Below, in pieces: positions 33,567 through 46,509 of a stretch of DNA of 64,000 nucleotides (positions are counted from its first letter, which is position 1; every line of letters starts with the position of its first letter). The stretch is from the NCBI RefSeq assembly GCF_049243985.1, contig NC_135377.1:36037255-36101254 (forward strand), given 5' to 3'. Both the position numbers and the translations under genes were made by a program. The notes beneath the pieces are model-generated. The model saw only the letters and a program-made list of their open reading frames with translations, was not told the origin of the DNA and searched no databases. Source of the DNA: Paroedura picta (lineage: Eukaryota; Chordata; Lepidosauria; Squamata; Gekkonidae).

Positions 33567-34261
33567 ATTTAAAATTGATCAACTTGTAGTAATGCCAAGG
33601 CTAGTGAATGGCAGAAAAATCAAACCAAATCTCTGTTTTAGAGACATAGAATTCTAATTACATTTCTAATACTGAACATTTCTACTTGAGTAGAATAAGA
33701 AAATAAGAAGAAAATAATTCCTTGTTCATGAAATCAAACTTCATAAAATATGTTTAACATAATTACATTAATTCTCATTATTTATTTACCTTTTGGATGT
33801 TCTACCTTTCCTCTTGGGGTTTTTTCACAACAACTAATTGAAGCAAATTAAATAGGATCTATTTAATCATTATTTATTTAAATTAGATTGGAATCTCCAT
33901 ATATAGAAGTCCCACACACACACATTTTTGCAGAATCCTAGTTCAGAAAACAATGTGTGTGTGTGTTTGTGTGTGAATTAAGCCTCCCTTTCTGCAACAT
34001 TTTCCTAACCTAACATGGCTCTAGAGTGCTTCTGTTGGCTTTATTATGATATCTGATATATGTCCCAGAAAGCAAATAGCAAAATGTAAGGGCCTCTTTA
34101 CCCAGGAAAATCAGGATGCTGGGGGATGTTACCCTCTCTCCCTGTACCTTATCCCCCATCTGAATTGAGACCCTAAATTTCTGCTATTTAAAAAAAATAT
34201 TGGTAGCAGTATACACAGAACTGAGAGTTTCTTGAGACTCTATCTCAAGTTTCTTCTCAGT
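33567..34261. other. Intergenic, short CA and GT runs
   Basis: AT-rich unique sequence. A CA run near 33913-33924 and a GT run near 33954-33976 are close enough to fold back on each other. Confidence 0.5.
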
Positions 34262-34640
34262 TCTCCTCTCCTGTTTTTTGATGTGGAAAATATCTCCTGG
34301 CATGACATCCATAGTCTCACCCCAGAGAGTATGCCAGAAATGGCAGGGAGGTGGCTGGCGGAGGAGGCCAAGGCAAACTGACCCTGGAGGCCCAGGCAGC
34401 AGCTGCGCCACCATCACTCATCTTCCAAGGCTGGTCCTGCCCTCAGGAGAGCAGGACCAACCTCAGAAGATGGGCAGTGGAAGTGGTGGTGGCAGAGCAG
34501 CAAGGCCCAGAGCTCAGTCCCGCTTGGTGCTCTGCTGCTGCCGCCGGCCATCTTCCTGGGCTGGACCAGCCCTCAGGAGAGCAGAGACAGCCTTGAAAGA
34601 CACACAACAGTGATGCTGCAGCCAGTGGGGCTGGTGAGGG
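34262..34640. repeat. Dispersed repeat related to 195-460
   Basis: The stretch from TTTTTTGATGTGGAAAATATC through 'CATCCATAGTCTCACCCCAG' and 'GGCAGGGAGGTGG' parallels 199-310. The second half holds internal inverted pieces (GGCTGGTCCTGCCCTCAGGAG and GGCTGGACCAGCCCTCAGGAG are direct copies; CTCTGCTGCTGCCG pairs with GGTGGCAGAGCAGC). No family name can be given. Confidence 0.55.
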
Positions 34641-35108
34641 TTGTTCCTCGTAATGGCTGAGAAGCTGCTTGTTGGAAAAATTTATTTACACACACCCAGA
34701 GAAAATACATATTCAGAAAAACATGGGCTCACACAACACACCAATTCTTTAACCTGGCAGCAAAGGAAGCAGAGAAGCAAAAGGTAATGGAAAGCATGAG
34801 TGTCAAGCCCACTTCTCATATCTCGGGAATCATGGAGAACAGCCAACTGTCTTACTAAATGTAGGGCTATGAAAAGTTGATATATGAAGTTACAGTATTC
34901 AGAATGGACCTGTTTGTGTTCTGCTGGTTTGATTAATTTTCTAGCACGGATTTTACTGGAATGTCCCTTTTTATTAAAAAAGGGATTTTTATTATAGAAG
35001 GGATCCTAAAGTTGTCTAACTAAGACCCCCCTTCCCCTTTGGTACAGTCCCTTTCTCCTCTACTGCCAGTGCATATCAGTCTTTCTCCATGCTTGGATAT
35101 AGTTAGAT

Positions 35109-35418
35109 CAGGCTTTCTCAATCAGGGTTTTGTGAAACCCTGGGGTTTCTTGATGGCCCTGGAAGGGTTTGCTGAATAGATGGGGATTGATTAATTTTTA
35201 CATATTTTAAACATTTGTTAAACATTTATCGGGTGATATTACCATCCATGGTTAATGTCAACCCCCCCAATGGCCAATGATGGGTCTGGAGGGGGTGGGA
35301 AGGGGAGGGGTTGTGCACTGCTATGCTTCTCAACCATATTCTGCACCACTGCTAGGGTTTCTTGAAGCCTGAAGAATGTTTCAAGGGTTTCTCAATGGTA
35401 AAAAAGTTGAGAAAGTTA
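35109..35418. mobile_element. hAT-type MITE (CAGGCTTTCTCAA family)
   Basis: It has the same ends and body as 2890-3202: CAGGCTTTCTCAATCAGGG, 'GTTTCTTGATGGCCCTGGAAG', 'GGGTGATAT.ACCAT', and a right end GTTGAGAAAG. A clear 8-bp target duplication is no longer visible. Confidence 0.75.
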
Positions 35419-35538
35419 GTCTCTGACAAATAACTTAAAAGAAAATGTATATTTCAACTTACAATCATTCTCACAACCCTTTTTAAAACATCTACTTGAT
35501 TCTAATAACTTTTATAAGTCAAAACATTTGAATAACAG

Positions 35539-35645
35539 TTCTGCACACATAGGATAATGCACTTTCAATGTGCTTTGGCAGTTGGATTTTCCTTTGCGAA
35601 ACAGGAAAATCTCCTTCTAAAGTGCATTATCTATTGTGTGCAGAA
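35539..35645. mobile_element. Short palindromic MITE
   Basis: Arms TTCTGCACACATAGGATAAT and ATTATCTATTGTGTGCAGAA, extended by GCACTTT/AAAGTGC, pair over about 27 bp. Inner arms GGATTTTCCT / AGGAAAATC also pair. It is a 107-bp fold-back element resembling small Harbinger-type MITEs, though no target duplication is certain. Confidence 0.75.
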
Positions 35646-38600
35646 TAGGCCTAGGAGAAAAAAGATAGTCCACTTTACTGGGTTGCACTGGGCCAAATGG
35701 GAATCCTCCCACTCCAATGCATCTTTATAACTGTGTCTGTTTCTTCCTCTGAGCATGAAATTGACTTTGCTCATAGAAAAGTGTTTTTTTTGGGGGGGGG
35801 GAGTGAGATGGATGGTTAATTCACACCATCTTTAATTAAACTCCCCCCATCCCTACAAAAATGCCCCAAGCCCTGCTTTGGCTTGGCTCCATGTAACTTG
35901 CTACAGAAGGTCTCATTGGTAGCTACATAATTTTATCCTACATCTGCTGTGTTCAAATTTTTGGAAGAATAACAAGCATTCCACATTTATTTTTAAAATT
36001 TTCCCCCAAGTGGTATTTCAGCATTTTTGTCTTTTTTTGTCTTATGTGCTGCAAGCAAGCTGGTCCTTCCTTTTCACTAGTGGAAGGCACCGATCAGCCC
36101 CAAGACTAACCTTTGTTTGTGGACAAAGGAACGTTAGCTGCTTTGTAAGAATGACTACAGAATGTTGCTATGGTGATGCTTTAGCATCTGGCAATCCCTC
36201 AGGATGAAAAAAGGCCCTCTGACTTCTCATTTGGCATTGTTCACAGTGTCTGCAAAGAGAGTATTAGAAAGATCTGTAGGTGCATGCACATGTTTGAGAT
36301 AAGATCATAAGCACATCTGAGGTATGATGGACACCATGTAAGGAGGGCAGTACCTGTACCCATCCCATGCAGAATTATATCTCATTCTATTTCTCCACGA
36401 ATTTATTACAAACTAGTTATTACAAGCTATACAAAGTTATCACAACAAATGACCTAAATAAAGATAGTTCTGTCATATGAGCGTCAACATTTCCAAGAAC
36501 AAGCCAATGAAATGTTATGTATTGGAAGTCAAATGGCAGTTCTCCAAACTCTAAGCTATAAAGACAATAGCAAACTCCACATTGTGGTGAGGAACCAAAG
36601 AGCTGTTTTAGAAAGGTATTGCTAGATATTACAGTGTAATTTGTGACACCTCCCCTCCCTCCCAATTCCTTATCAGTATATCTATTCTGAATATGGCTCC
36701 AGAATGCAGATTAAAAATCTGTACTATGGGAGCAGGGAGATATTTCTTCTACAGGGTAAAAGTGAAGGCTGTATGTTCAAAAATCTCCATAATGGAGAAT
36801 GCCAACTGAGATCTCTTGTAAACTGGCAAGATTACCTGGAATCAGGTAAGTTTGGCAGGACAGTGGTAGAGGGCTGGGAAGATAAAATGTTTGTGTAAAA
36901 CTGGATAGAGAAAGATACTGGATAAAAGGCTGGAGAGAGAGTGCAAATGTATATGTGGATAATGAGAAACCATTGTGGAGAAAGAGAAAGTGGCACTAGT
37001 GTGAGGAGTAGCATGTTCCTGCCCCATGAATCTTGCAAGTCTCGATGCTGCTATAAACTATTTGCAGCACTTCTCACAGATAGTTGGCATGCAGCAAATT
37101 CCAGAACCTTAAGTCCAAATACTAACCAAGTACTACAGAATTAATTCTCATCCTATAACTTACCAAAATTGGCAATCATTTTAAGCATTCATGCTTAACA
37201 CTGAATAAGAACTCTGAGTCCAATCTGATGAGTTGAGAGCAGTGTTATTAATAGGCAGGGCATACAGTCTTCTGGCATTGATTACAGCTTGGCAGACTGC
37301 TTCCCATTCACATTGGATACAAACACTGAATAATGAGGAAGCTCATTAAACATGATTTATATCAACCTGTGTAATGCTAGAAGCACCCTGGCTTGAAACA
37401 ACTTAATTTGTTTGTAATAATGATTGTCTGAAAGACTAGCAATTACTATGGCAGGACACTTATTGAGAAGAGAGCATCATAAATACAGAAGCAAAACTCT
37501 ATGCTAAAGTTTTATATGTTACATTAAGAGAAACTTTGGCACACTGTTGCAAACTGATGACAATTTTTCACAAGCCTAATGATGTACGGTGTTGCTTGTA
37601 AGACATAATCAGCTTTTTAAATTATCCTTGAAGTACTACACAAAGCAACCTTGAACAGATTTTATTTAGTGGTTTATGTTCTACAAATCACTCTGAGTCT
37701 TGAACATAAGATTAAAAATAATTGGTTGATTATGTATCTTGCTTTTTCCAGATTAGTTACCCATTAAAACAATGCCTGTACAAGTGCTAGTTGCTACTGT
37801 TATTTACCTTTTTCCTCCATGTCACAAAATTATGTTTCCCTCTCCCCACAAAGGATATGTGTTTTACACTATGGTGTGTAATCTGACTCAAGTGACTGCA
37901 TGAGATCTAAATAAGGTTTTCAAATTTCAAAAGCCAAAACTTCTGTTGCAGAAAGAACCAAGCCAAATTTGCATTTTCGATGTGGGGAAATTGCCTTTTG
38001 TAACCTATAAAATAGAATCCTTTCCTAGCTGATGCATCAATTCATCCTGAAAAGGCTGGGTATCGTCCCTCCAAAATTGGCTATTGCCCGTGACATCAAA
38101 TAACAGGAACAATACACTTCACCCCACCATGCACATCCACAGGGCCAAACTAGACATGACCTGAGAGAATTAAAATCACAACCTCACAAAACAGTTTCAC
38201 AATTCAGTTGTGTAAGTAATCTGACAGTGTCATCAATCAAATGCCATCCTATTCTGCTTTCCTAGATTATAAGAACTCAGCAATAAAAGCTAGTTACAAA
38301 ACCAGGCCAAAGCCAAATTGTAATACATTTAAACATTTTTTTACCATTTGCAGTTTCTAAGATTAGAAATGTGTAAGATATTTACCCTTTCAAATAATTT
38401 TAGTAAAAGTATTCATGTTACCTTTAATTGTGAGAAGAACTAAAATACCTTTTAAAGACACCTTGAAAAGACATCTCTAATACTGTTGAAGACCTAAAAT
38501 CAGATCTCTAGATAAGGGTAGCATAAGCTCTAAAATCAGATAAAGATCTAAAATCAGATTTATAGATCAGGGTAGCCAAGGCCAAGTTACTAAATACTCA

Positions 38601-40985
38601 GTATCATGCACAGCAGAAGCAGTGTGGTCCTTGCCTGTGTTTCCATGTACATACTGTCACTTGATCTACCATAAGGAGGCTTGATTATTCTTGCCCTTCT
38701 TTCTCAAGAAAATGAAACGTATTGTGAAAATAGGTCCAACTTCAAATGCTGACAGGTTTTATTTTAATGCAACCCATTAAAAGATAGATTCCTTAAGGTC
38801 TGGCAAATAGAGAATTCATGGCACACTGTCAAGCAATTGTATCAGTCACTTTCAGTCACTGAAGCACCAAGAAATCCCAGAAATGAAGTAGAGCCTACTT
38901 GTGGGAAATAAAATGGGGTGAAACCTAGCCTGTCTGGCAAACCTTGTTAGGTGTTAAATTTTCATTAATGCATGAATGCAAAGGAGGAGAAAAGGTTGTG
39001 GGATCACACATATCTTTAACACCTCTTCGTACTGATTTACAAATGCATGTTACTCCACTTATTCCAGATATTTTGATTCAACTCAGAGATAGATGACATG
39101 AAAATTGCTTGTACTGACAATTATTTTCCAATCCAGGGCTTGAATTCTGTCACAAACCTAAAACTGTTCCCCCCCCCTTCCCCAGCCAAAGGTTAAGTAA
39201 GGTCTGAAATGTACTGAGATACATGGCTTTGGCAGTGTACAGAATACCTTTCCTTGACAGCTGACTAGCCCACATGTGTATGATTAGAAACAAGGGCTAC
39301 TGAGTCACAGTGCAGAAATTACTATATGGCCCAAGTCAGAATTATTCATCCTTTGATGGTTACATCTCAGATTAAGAATTCAATAACATTTTACGGCTTT
39401 CAAGCAAGCTCTTGTCTGGCAGCTTGCAGAACAGCATGTGGTGAGTCTATGCACCTGTGATCTTTTGGATCACAAGGAAGATTATGTATTTTGCTACACA
39501 GGCAGTTAGTGGGAAATGACTGGCATGCAAAGGGTAGGACAGACTTCACTTTTCCAAAAAATTCATATGTGCTCCTGTTTTATAATATAGGTAAATTTAG
39601 GAGCGTGCCATCTAGATAAAGTGTTCACCCGTGAGCTTCCAACTTTCTCATGGTTTCCATTTCACAAGATGGAGATTGTAAATATCCATGTTGATTTAAA
39701 TCAAAGTAATAAAAAAGGCTTGTAATGCCAAGTAAGAAGCATCCAGTTAAAAGCTCATCTCAACCATGAATCCATGAGGCAAGTTTACAGAAGTCATTGT
39801 ATTCCAATATCATTGGTATAAGATCTCATGCTGGGTATTCATTTTTTCCTGCTGCCTTCAACCAATTGGTAAGTATAATTTGAGAACTAAAGAAATTTTA
39901 TTAAAGATGCGTATGCGTTATGTGTTATTACCGCATAGCAACGTGGAAGTACGTTTTTAAAAATTCAGGGTTGGGGGGGAGGCGGCAGAAAGTTTCAGTC
40001 CAATAGAGAACAGCTGTGTTGTAATTGGTGGCTTGCTGTAATTGACAAGCCAAGGGAGAATTTTGGCTTGTTTTCCCTTGCAGCCTCGTCAGGAAGCAAA
40101 AAGCCTCGAAGGTGCATAGGGAAAACACGAAAGGGGTCTACCCGTGAGGAAGGCTGCAAATGTGAGATGTACCATCCCACATTTGCTAGCAGGAAGCCAC
40201 TCCATGCGGAAATGGCCTCTATCTTGCAAATCCACAAGATGTGCACTATAAGACAGAAATAGAAACCACCATTTACAACTTTTATTATTTTGATTACCAG
40301 AGTTTTTTGGTGCATTTTATCCCTGTAGTAATATTCATTGCCATTCCATCATGTCATATTTTATGCAAATGAGCTTGTCATTGGCAACTTTATTTGGAAC
40401 TGAACATCTTCCAATCTAAGTTAATTTTCCTTTGTTGCTTTTGAGAACTCCTGCCAGGATCTTGGGCTTTGATCACACACAGGTATCTAAACTATTTCAC
40501 TTGATCTAGCGGTAGTGTTGCTTAAAAAAAATCACCCACTAGACTTTGCATTTTCCAGGAACTAAATTAGGTTTTTGGTTACACACAGGGATGAAACGAT
40601 AAGAGTCACTTGCCTGCAATACCCATTTAATGATCTTCAATCATATGTGCTAAGAAAAATTAGCTTTATTTCTGACTCCAAATAGACAGTATATTGACCA
40701 TCTGATATTTCCATTAAAATCCATCAAAGATGCTTCCATAAAAAAAGAGAAACACTTTTGGCTATCGTTCTTTTAGCTGTGCCACCAATTCTGTATATGT
40801 ATGACTTCAATTATTCCTGCAACCATCCAGAATGAAGAGAACCTAAGAATTATTTGGGATGGCATAGAGAAATTATTTGGGATGGCTGGAGAAAGGATCA
40901 TCACAGTCTTAATAAATTATACATTCAGAAATGTGATGCAATCTCAGTCTAGACTATATACTCAATATAGGTACAGGAAACAGTC
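35646..40985. other. Repeat-poor unique sequence, no gene seen
   Basis: About 5.3 kb with no transposon that I recognise. The stretch 37150-37760 is AT-rich and complex, with many homeodomain-like ATTA cores and TAATGATTG. It is a candidate for conserved regulatory DNA, but conservation cannot be judged from one sequence. Confidence 0.4.
38491..38576. repeat. Imperfect local duplication
   Basis: 'GA(C/T)CTAAAATCAGAT' followed by 'TAGAT.AGGGTAGC' occurs at 38491-38522 and again at 38545-38576, with an extra partial copy between them. Confidence 0.8.
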
Positions 40986-40993
40986 CATTAGAG

Positions 40994-41333
40994 CGGTGGT
41001 CTCCAACCTTTTTATCACTGGGGACCGGTCAACGCTTGACAATTTTACTGAGGCCTGGGGGGGTAGTCTTTTCTTGAGGGAGGTCGCCGCCGCCACCGCT
41101 TGAGCCCCTGCTCCACTTGCTTTCCCGCTGGCGCCCCTGTCTTCCTGCTGCTCACTGGGGGGCACTGCCAGCAGCAGCTGCGCAGTGCCACGCTAAGGGG
41201 GAGCCCCAGCCATGGCAGCCACTGGAGAGCACCAAAGGTGAGCCGGGGGCAGAGTGGAAGAGCAGCCGGGAAGGAGGACGAGGAGGAGCCACGGACCAGT
41301 CCCAGTCTCCGGACCAGGGGTTGGGGACCACTG
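40994..41333. mobile_element. hAT-type MITE with perfect target duplication
   Basis: CATTAGAG flanks both ends (40986-40993 and 41334-41341). Ends are CGGTGGTCTCCAACC and GGTTGGGGACCACTG. It is a sister copy of 16204-16574. Internal open frames are GC-driven. Confidence 0.92.
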
Positions 41334-41341
41334 CATTAGAG

Positions 41342-42056
41342 TACCATTTTCTTCTATATAGTACGTGCAGAAAACTAGCCAGATTCTGAATTCCTGTACA
41401 GTAATTGAGCAATTGTGTTTTGCTGCAACAGGTGTTTTGGAAGGTACACATCTATACTATGGCACAATCTATCATAGACTGTAGAATGCTTCATCAGACA
41501 TCAAATATCTCCTACAAAGGTTCCTTCCATAGTTCATTTGCTAGCCTTTAAAACATTGTAGGATTTTGTTGGTTTTGCTGTGACACATTGATATGGTATT
41601 GAATCATATGCATATTTGAGCTACTGGATTTGGGCATGGGTTGCAGGTAAACAATAATAAAAAGCTGAGCAAATATGCTTTGTGATGTTTGTTCTTCAAG
41701 GCTAACACCACTTGAGTTACATGTGAACCTATCTGTCTGCCAATTATCACATTTCACCAGCCCTTCAGGCATTTGATACTTCAGCATTTCTGCTTGTAAT
41801 AGGAGATGTTCAGCATGTGAGAAAGATATGGGGTAGAACAAATTTGTCTAGTGCACGCACTCAAAAGCTGACGCCTTGAATAAATCTTTGTTGGTCTTAA
41901 AAGTGCTCTTGGACTCAAATTTTGTTGTCTACTGCAGGCGTTAACATTACATTGTTCATGTGCTAACTAACTGCCCCACATTTCACTGTATACTCATGGT
42001 GCAAAAATAGACATAGGAAAAACCCAGTGTGGCTGATCTAGTACCAACTCTAGCTG
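41342..42056. other. Intergenic, no feature seen
   Basis: Unique AT-rich sequence. Confidence 0.45.
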
Positions 42057-42226
42057 TGGATTGTCAGCTCTAGGCTGGGAAATACCTAGTGATTTGGGGA
42101 GGGAGGGGTTCCATATACTCCAACTTCCAAAGCAGCCATTTTCTCCAGGTGAGCTGATCTCTGTCACCTGGAGATCAGTTGTGATAATGAAAGCTCTCCA
42201 GCCACTACCTGGTGGTTAGCAACCCT
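42057..42226 (+). mobile_element. GGGTTGCCAACC-type MITE-like repeat, good 3' end
   Basis: It contains 'GGCTGGGAAATACCTAGTGA', 'CTCCAACTTCCAAAGCAGCC' and 'CTCTCCAGCCACTACCTGGT', and ends GGTTAGCAACCCTA. Internally 'CTGATCTCTGTCACC' and 'TGGAGATCAG' can pair. Confidence 0.7.
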
Positions 42227-45200
42227 AAGTGGATAAGACTTGGAAACATATCAACAAAGCCAACATTTCCCCATTCCTTTTGTACCCCACTTGTATGGTA
42301 ATGTATTCCATAATTTTAAATTTGGGTAAGAGTTTTTTGTCTTTTAGTCTAAGTGAACATACAGCACATTCTGAATTCATTTGAATTACCACTTTGTGTT
42401 TAACAGCTGGAGAAAGTGCAAAAATGAGAACCGTGGGAAACCTGTAGGTCTGTGACAGCTCTCCTTATTCACAAATGCATTATACAGCAGAAACATCAGC
42501 AGATGGGAGTCCAGCCCATAAGCTCACAGGAAGGGTTTTCAGGAAACTAAGTTCATTCTGTGCCAGATCCTTGTAAGCTGATATGCTTGGAGATATGCAC
42601 AACACCGATACAGCGAATTAAGCGTTTATTGGGATTTAATACTATACTTTTCATGCAGCTAGGCACATTAGCCGAACATGCATTCCCAAGTCATTTGCAG
42701 GTCAGAGTTAATGGAGAAGAGATGTGGAAACTGTCTGGCCTAAAACTGAAAACAATTTATTGAACACTACAGAGACAGCAGCATAATATCCTATTATTTT
42801 AAAGTGAGTGAGGAACAGGCACAAATCTCTTCTGTATACTCCAGAATATTGTCTGCAAATGCAATGGGGGGAAAAGTAAAGATGAAATTATACAAAAAAT
42901 GCTTGAAAGGCAGATCACATTTCAGTCTGCCCCTTTGACAGCAGTAAAGCTGTTTGTTCTCCCCTTATGCAATTCTATTTTTATAAGGATAAGCAATTTA
43001 TATAGCTTTCTTTTTCATGTTTTTTCCACCTCTCCTCACATTTCTCATCTGGGACTGGTCTTTGCCAATAAGCATCATGGCACTTGCCCCATTGTCCACA
43101 CCCTACCCCTCCAGGAAAAGGGGAAAAGAAAAGCAGGGTCTTGCATCTGCCCCATCTGGGAGGCTTCTGGCAGTAGGGGTGGCCTTGTTGGGCTGGCGAC
43201 AGTGATTGTGGGGCCCCATCCTACTCTTTTTTGCAGGCCTGCAAAATCACTATCACTGCCTTCATCCATGTTTGAACCCTATTTAAAAAAGTTAAACCCA
43301 ATGTTGGGGCTATTTTAAATTTATTTTATACAGATATGGTAAACATATTCCAGGAGCCATTGCCATTTGGATAAATTCAATCAATGAGATTATAGATTGA
43401 TCTCTCCATTTTTTAGGAGGGTTGCTAAATATTCCACAGTGCATTGTGGATATTTTTCTCTGTGCTGAGTTTGGCTGTTTGCTTTTCAACTATGGCTTAA
43501 GTTGTTCTTAAGTGCAGGAATATCGTTTCTTTGCTCTTTTGAAACAAGATTCTCACAGGTCCTCTTGACAAAAAGCTCTTGATAAGAAATTGTTGCTAAT
43601 TGGTTTATCATCAGATAATGATTAGTGAGTTAGGTAATTGGGAGGCTTTATAGATTGAAAAATACATTGATTGTGCTAGAATGGTGAATTAATCTTGCTC
43701 ATCTCATGCAAAACAAAATTCCCCCCCTTCATAGTAATTAATCCTTTTAAGGAAAGAGGATGATTCATATTTTATCTATCCTTTTTTTCTTTAAAGAGCT
43801 GTAATAGTGCTGGAACTGGACAAGTTGTCATGAAACTATGCATGGTCCTATTAGAATTGACTTCCTGTGTGGCAATTATTCTGCTCAGAAGATAGTAGGA
43901 AGGTCCATCTAAAGATTTTTCAGCATCTCATCTGTTTTGAACTTTAAGTTTATAATTTCACTTATATCTAGGTTTATGCTACTGGTTAACATTTATTTTT
44001 AAAGGTTTTTTTTTGGAGGGGGGGAGAGTTTCAGTTATGGCACTATATAAGGGCATGGCAAGACTGCTCCAGCTGCTGACACTTGGCACTTTCCAGGTGA
44101 TAGACTTTTGCAGAGCGTTTATTCAGTTCCTCTCCCAGAGCTCCATTAAGCACTTTGTTTCTCACTGAATGAGCAGAGAGACTTGAATCAAATATGTGCA
44201 GCTTCCATGGACGGATGAAGCTGCAGTGAAAAAAAGAGAAAAGTCAGCAGTGCTGATTGGCTGTGTTTTCTAAATGTGTCTTTTGATCATTGAATTCCTG
44301 CCAAACACATTATTCCTTCTCCGCTTGCCCTTGAAAAGCCCTTGATCATCAGATGGTACATTTCCTTTGAAACAAACACAGCATTTTCTAGGGCAAAAAA
44401 AAAAAAAAGATAAATGAAATTCATAACTTCCATTCCAACCTTTTCATCATAATTTCTTTTTCCATTTTCATTCCAGCACTTAATTGCAAAAGATGAGGCA
44501 GAGAAACAGCTGTATTTCCACTCCCTTGCAACTTTCTCTTTTAGGCATATTACAGGGAGGCACTGAATTGTTGTTCTCAAATTCTAAAAGGCAGTTCAAG
44601 ACGACACACATAACGGCAAACAGTATGTGCCTGCTGACAACTGAGAATTCCTGCTAATGGAAGGACACAAACAACAATTGCCACTTGCATTGTCAGCCAA
44701 GCAGGTGTAAAGCTTAGTGCAAGAGATGCTAACTCCTGAATTTTTTTTAAAAAAATCTGGTACCCAGGTGGTCTTCCTTTTTTTTTTTTTTTTTTGCAGG
44801 TAGGGCATTCCATTTACCTAACTATTGAAATTTCCCTACCATTAAACAATGCAGTCTACATGATTATCAGGCCATCACAAAGTTCATCACAACCCAGACT
44901 GCAACTGTGCCACAACAAAAAAGCAGACAATATGCTATGTCAGTCAAAAGAGTAACCCAAGCATCTTGTGTGGATCCGATCACACATTTGCAAATATATG
45001 GTCATGGACTTAGGCATGCTGGAAGCATTTAGCCATTTTAAAATGGATAACATTTCTGATACTTTTGTGGATCCAAGTTAAGTTTCAAGGGTAAGGAGTA
45101 CATTCATGACAGAGAACACAAAACTCATGTACAGCACATAACTCAAAAATTCTGAGTCTTGAACAATGCAATCATTCAGGCCCAGACACACAAACAATAC

Positions 45201-45656
45201 AGGGTTGAGGTGCTTATGTAGGAAATGAACACTATTTTTCTACTCAGAACAGACCAGAAAGCCACCCATCCAAGCATATTCAAAGAGTTGGTGAGTTCTC
45301 CCACTTGCTGTTGCTGCTTGCTCCTCTCCTCCCTGATGTTGGTTGGTTTTAGTAGATCTAAGGAAGGATCCTCTACTTGTAGGTAGAAGGAGCTTGCTGA
45401 AGGCTGGACAGCAAAGCTGGTGGTTGTACCCTTGACTCAAGCAAGCAAAATGAACCAATGTGGTTCCCTCTAGCCACCTATTCTCCTGGTGTCCTATAAA
45501 TTGCCACAGTGAGGGTATGAGTAGGTGAGGTAGCCAACTGGATTCCTTTTTCCTGCTCCATTGCCATAGGGACACTTGGGGTAACCTTGGTGGGTGTGGT
45601 AGCCATTTGAACTGACAAACTGAGCATGGGTGCTTCTATGTGCACAGACCATCCTC
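42227..45656. other. Intergenic, no gene seen
   Basis: Mostly unique sequence. There is a run of 18 T at 44778-44795 and a TATATAAGGGCA motif at 44045, without other evidence of a promoter. Open frames here, including 42899-43318, have no recognised domain. Confidence 0.4.
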
Positions 45657-45722
45657 ATAGAATCATAGAGTTGAAAGGGATCTCCTGAGTCATCTAGTCC
45701 AACCTCCTGCACTAAGCAGAAC
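45657..45722 (-). mobile_element. CR1 LINE 3' end fragment
   Basis: It reads AGAATCATAGAGTTGAAAGG followed by 'CATCTAGTCCAACCTCCTGC', the complement of the conserved CR1 3' end, so the element lies on the minus strand. Only about 65 bp remain. Confidence 0.85.
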
Positions 45723-46171
45723 AAATACATGTGTGCGTGTACAATACATGTACAATAGATCCTCAATATATGTGTGTGTGTACAACACTGGCATCTGCCA
45801 GTTAATTAAAAAAAAACAAATATAACTAACAATGAGAAAAATCAGGGTGATGGTGGTGGAGGAAAACCGACTTCCTCGCTGCTATTAGGGGACACAGCTC
45901 CTGACATCAAGAAAATTTGTATCTGTTAAATGGGGATTTATAGTCCCTGTTTGACTTCTTAGCCTGTGTTTACACTGAATCTCCTTTTATTTTGTTGTCT
46001 GCTCATCTCAAAGAAGTTTGTTGCAGGGTGCATAGGAGTTCATTATTCTCTAACAATTGTGATCATTTCCTGATTTAGCTTCTGGTTGCTTTTGCCTGAC
46101 TCCTGTCCTAAAGCTGATCGCTGGATAATGCAACTTTTTAAGTCTCTGTATTGTGAACACTTTTTACCATC

Positions 46172-46490
46172 CTTAGAAGAATCATAGAAACATAGAGTTG
46201 GAAGGGGCCATACAGGCCATCTAGTCCAACCTCCTGCTCAACGCAAGATCAGCCCTAAGCATCCTAAAGCATCCAAGAAAAGTGTGTATCCAATCTTTGC
46301 TTGAAGACTGCCAGTGAGGGGGAGCTCACCACCTCCTTAGGCAGCCTATTCCACTGCTGAACTACTCTGACTGTGAAAATTTGTTTCCTGATATCTAGCC
46401 TATATCATTGTACTTGTAGTTTAAACCCATTACTGCGTGTCCTTTCCTCTGCAGCCAATGGGAACAATGGGATCCTTCTTATAGTACTTC
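46172..46490 (-). mobile_element. CR1 LINE 3' fragment
   Basis: It begins GAATCATAGAAACATAGAGT with 'CATCTAGTCCAACCTCCTGC' downstream, and continues through typical CR1 3' sequence ('GGCAGCCTATTCCACTGCTG') to about 46490. The CR1 3' terminus is at the left. It abuts the left end of the DIRS-like fossil. Confidence 0.88.
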
Positions 46491-46509
46491 TAGTGATCAC
46501 TAGAAAACA

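Noticed and set aside
44045-44300. A promoter around TATATAAGGGCA
   Set aside because: It is only a TATA-like match, with no downstream gene, CpG island or splice structure.
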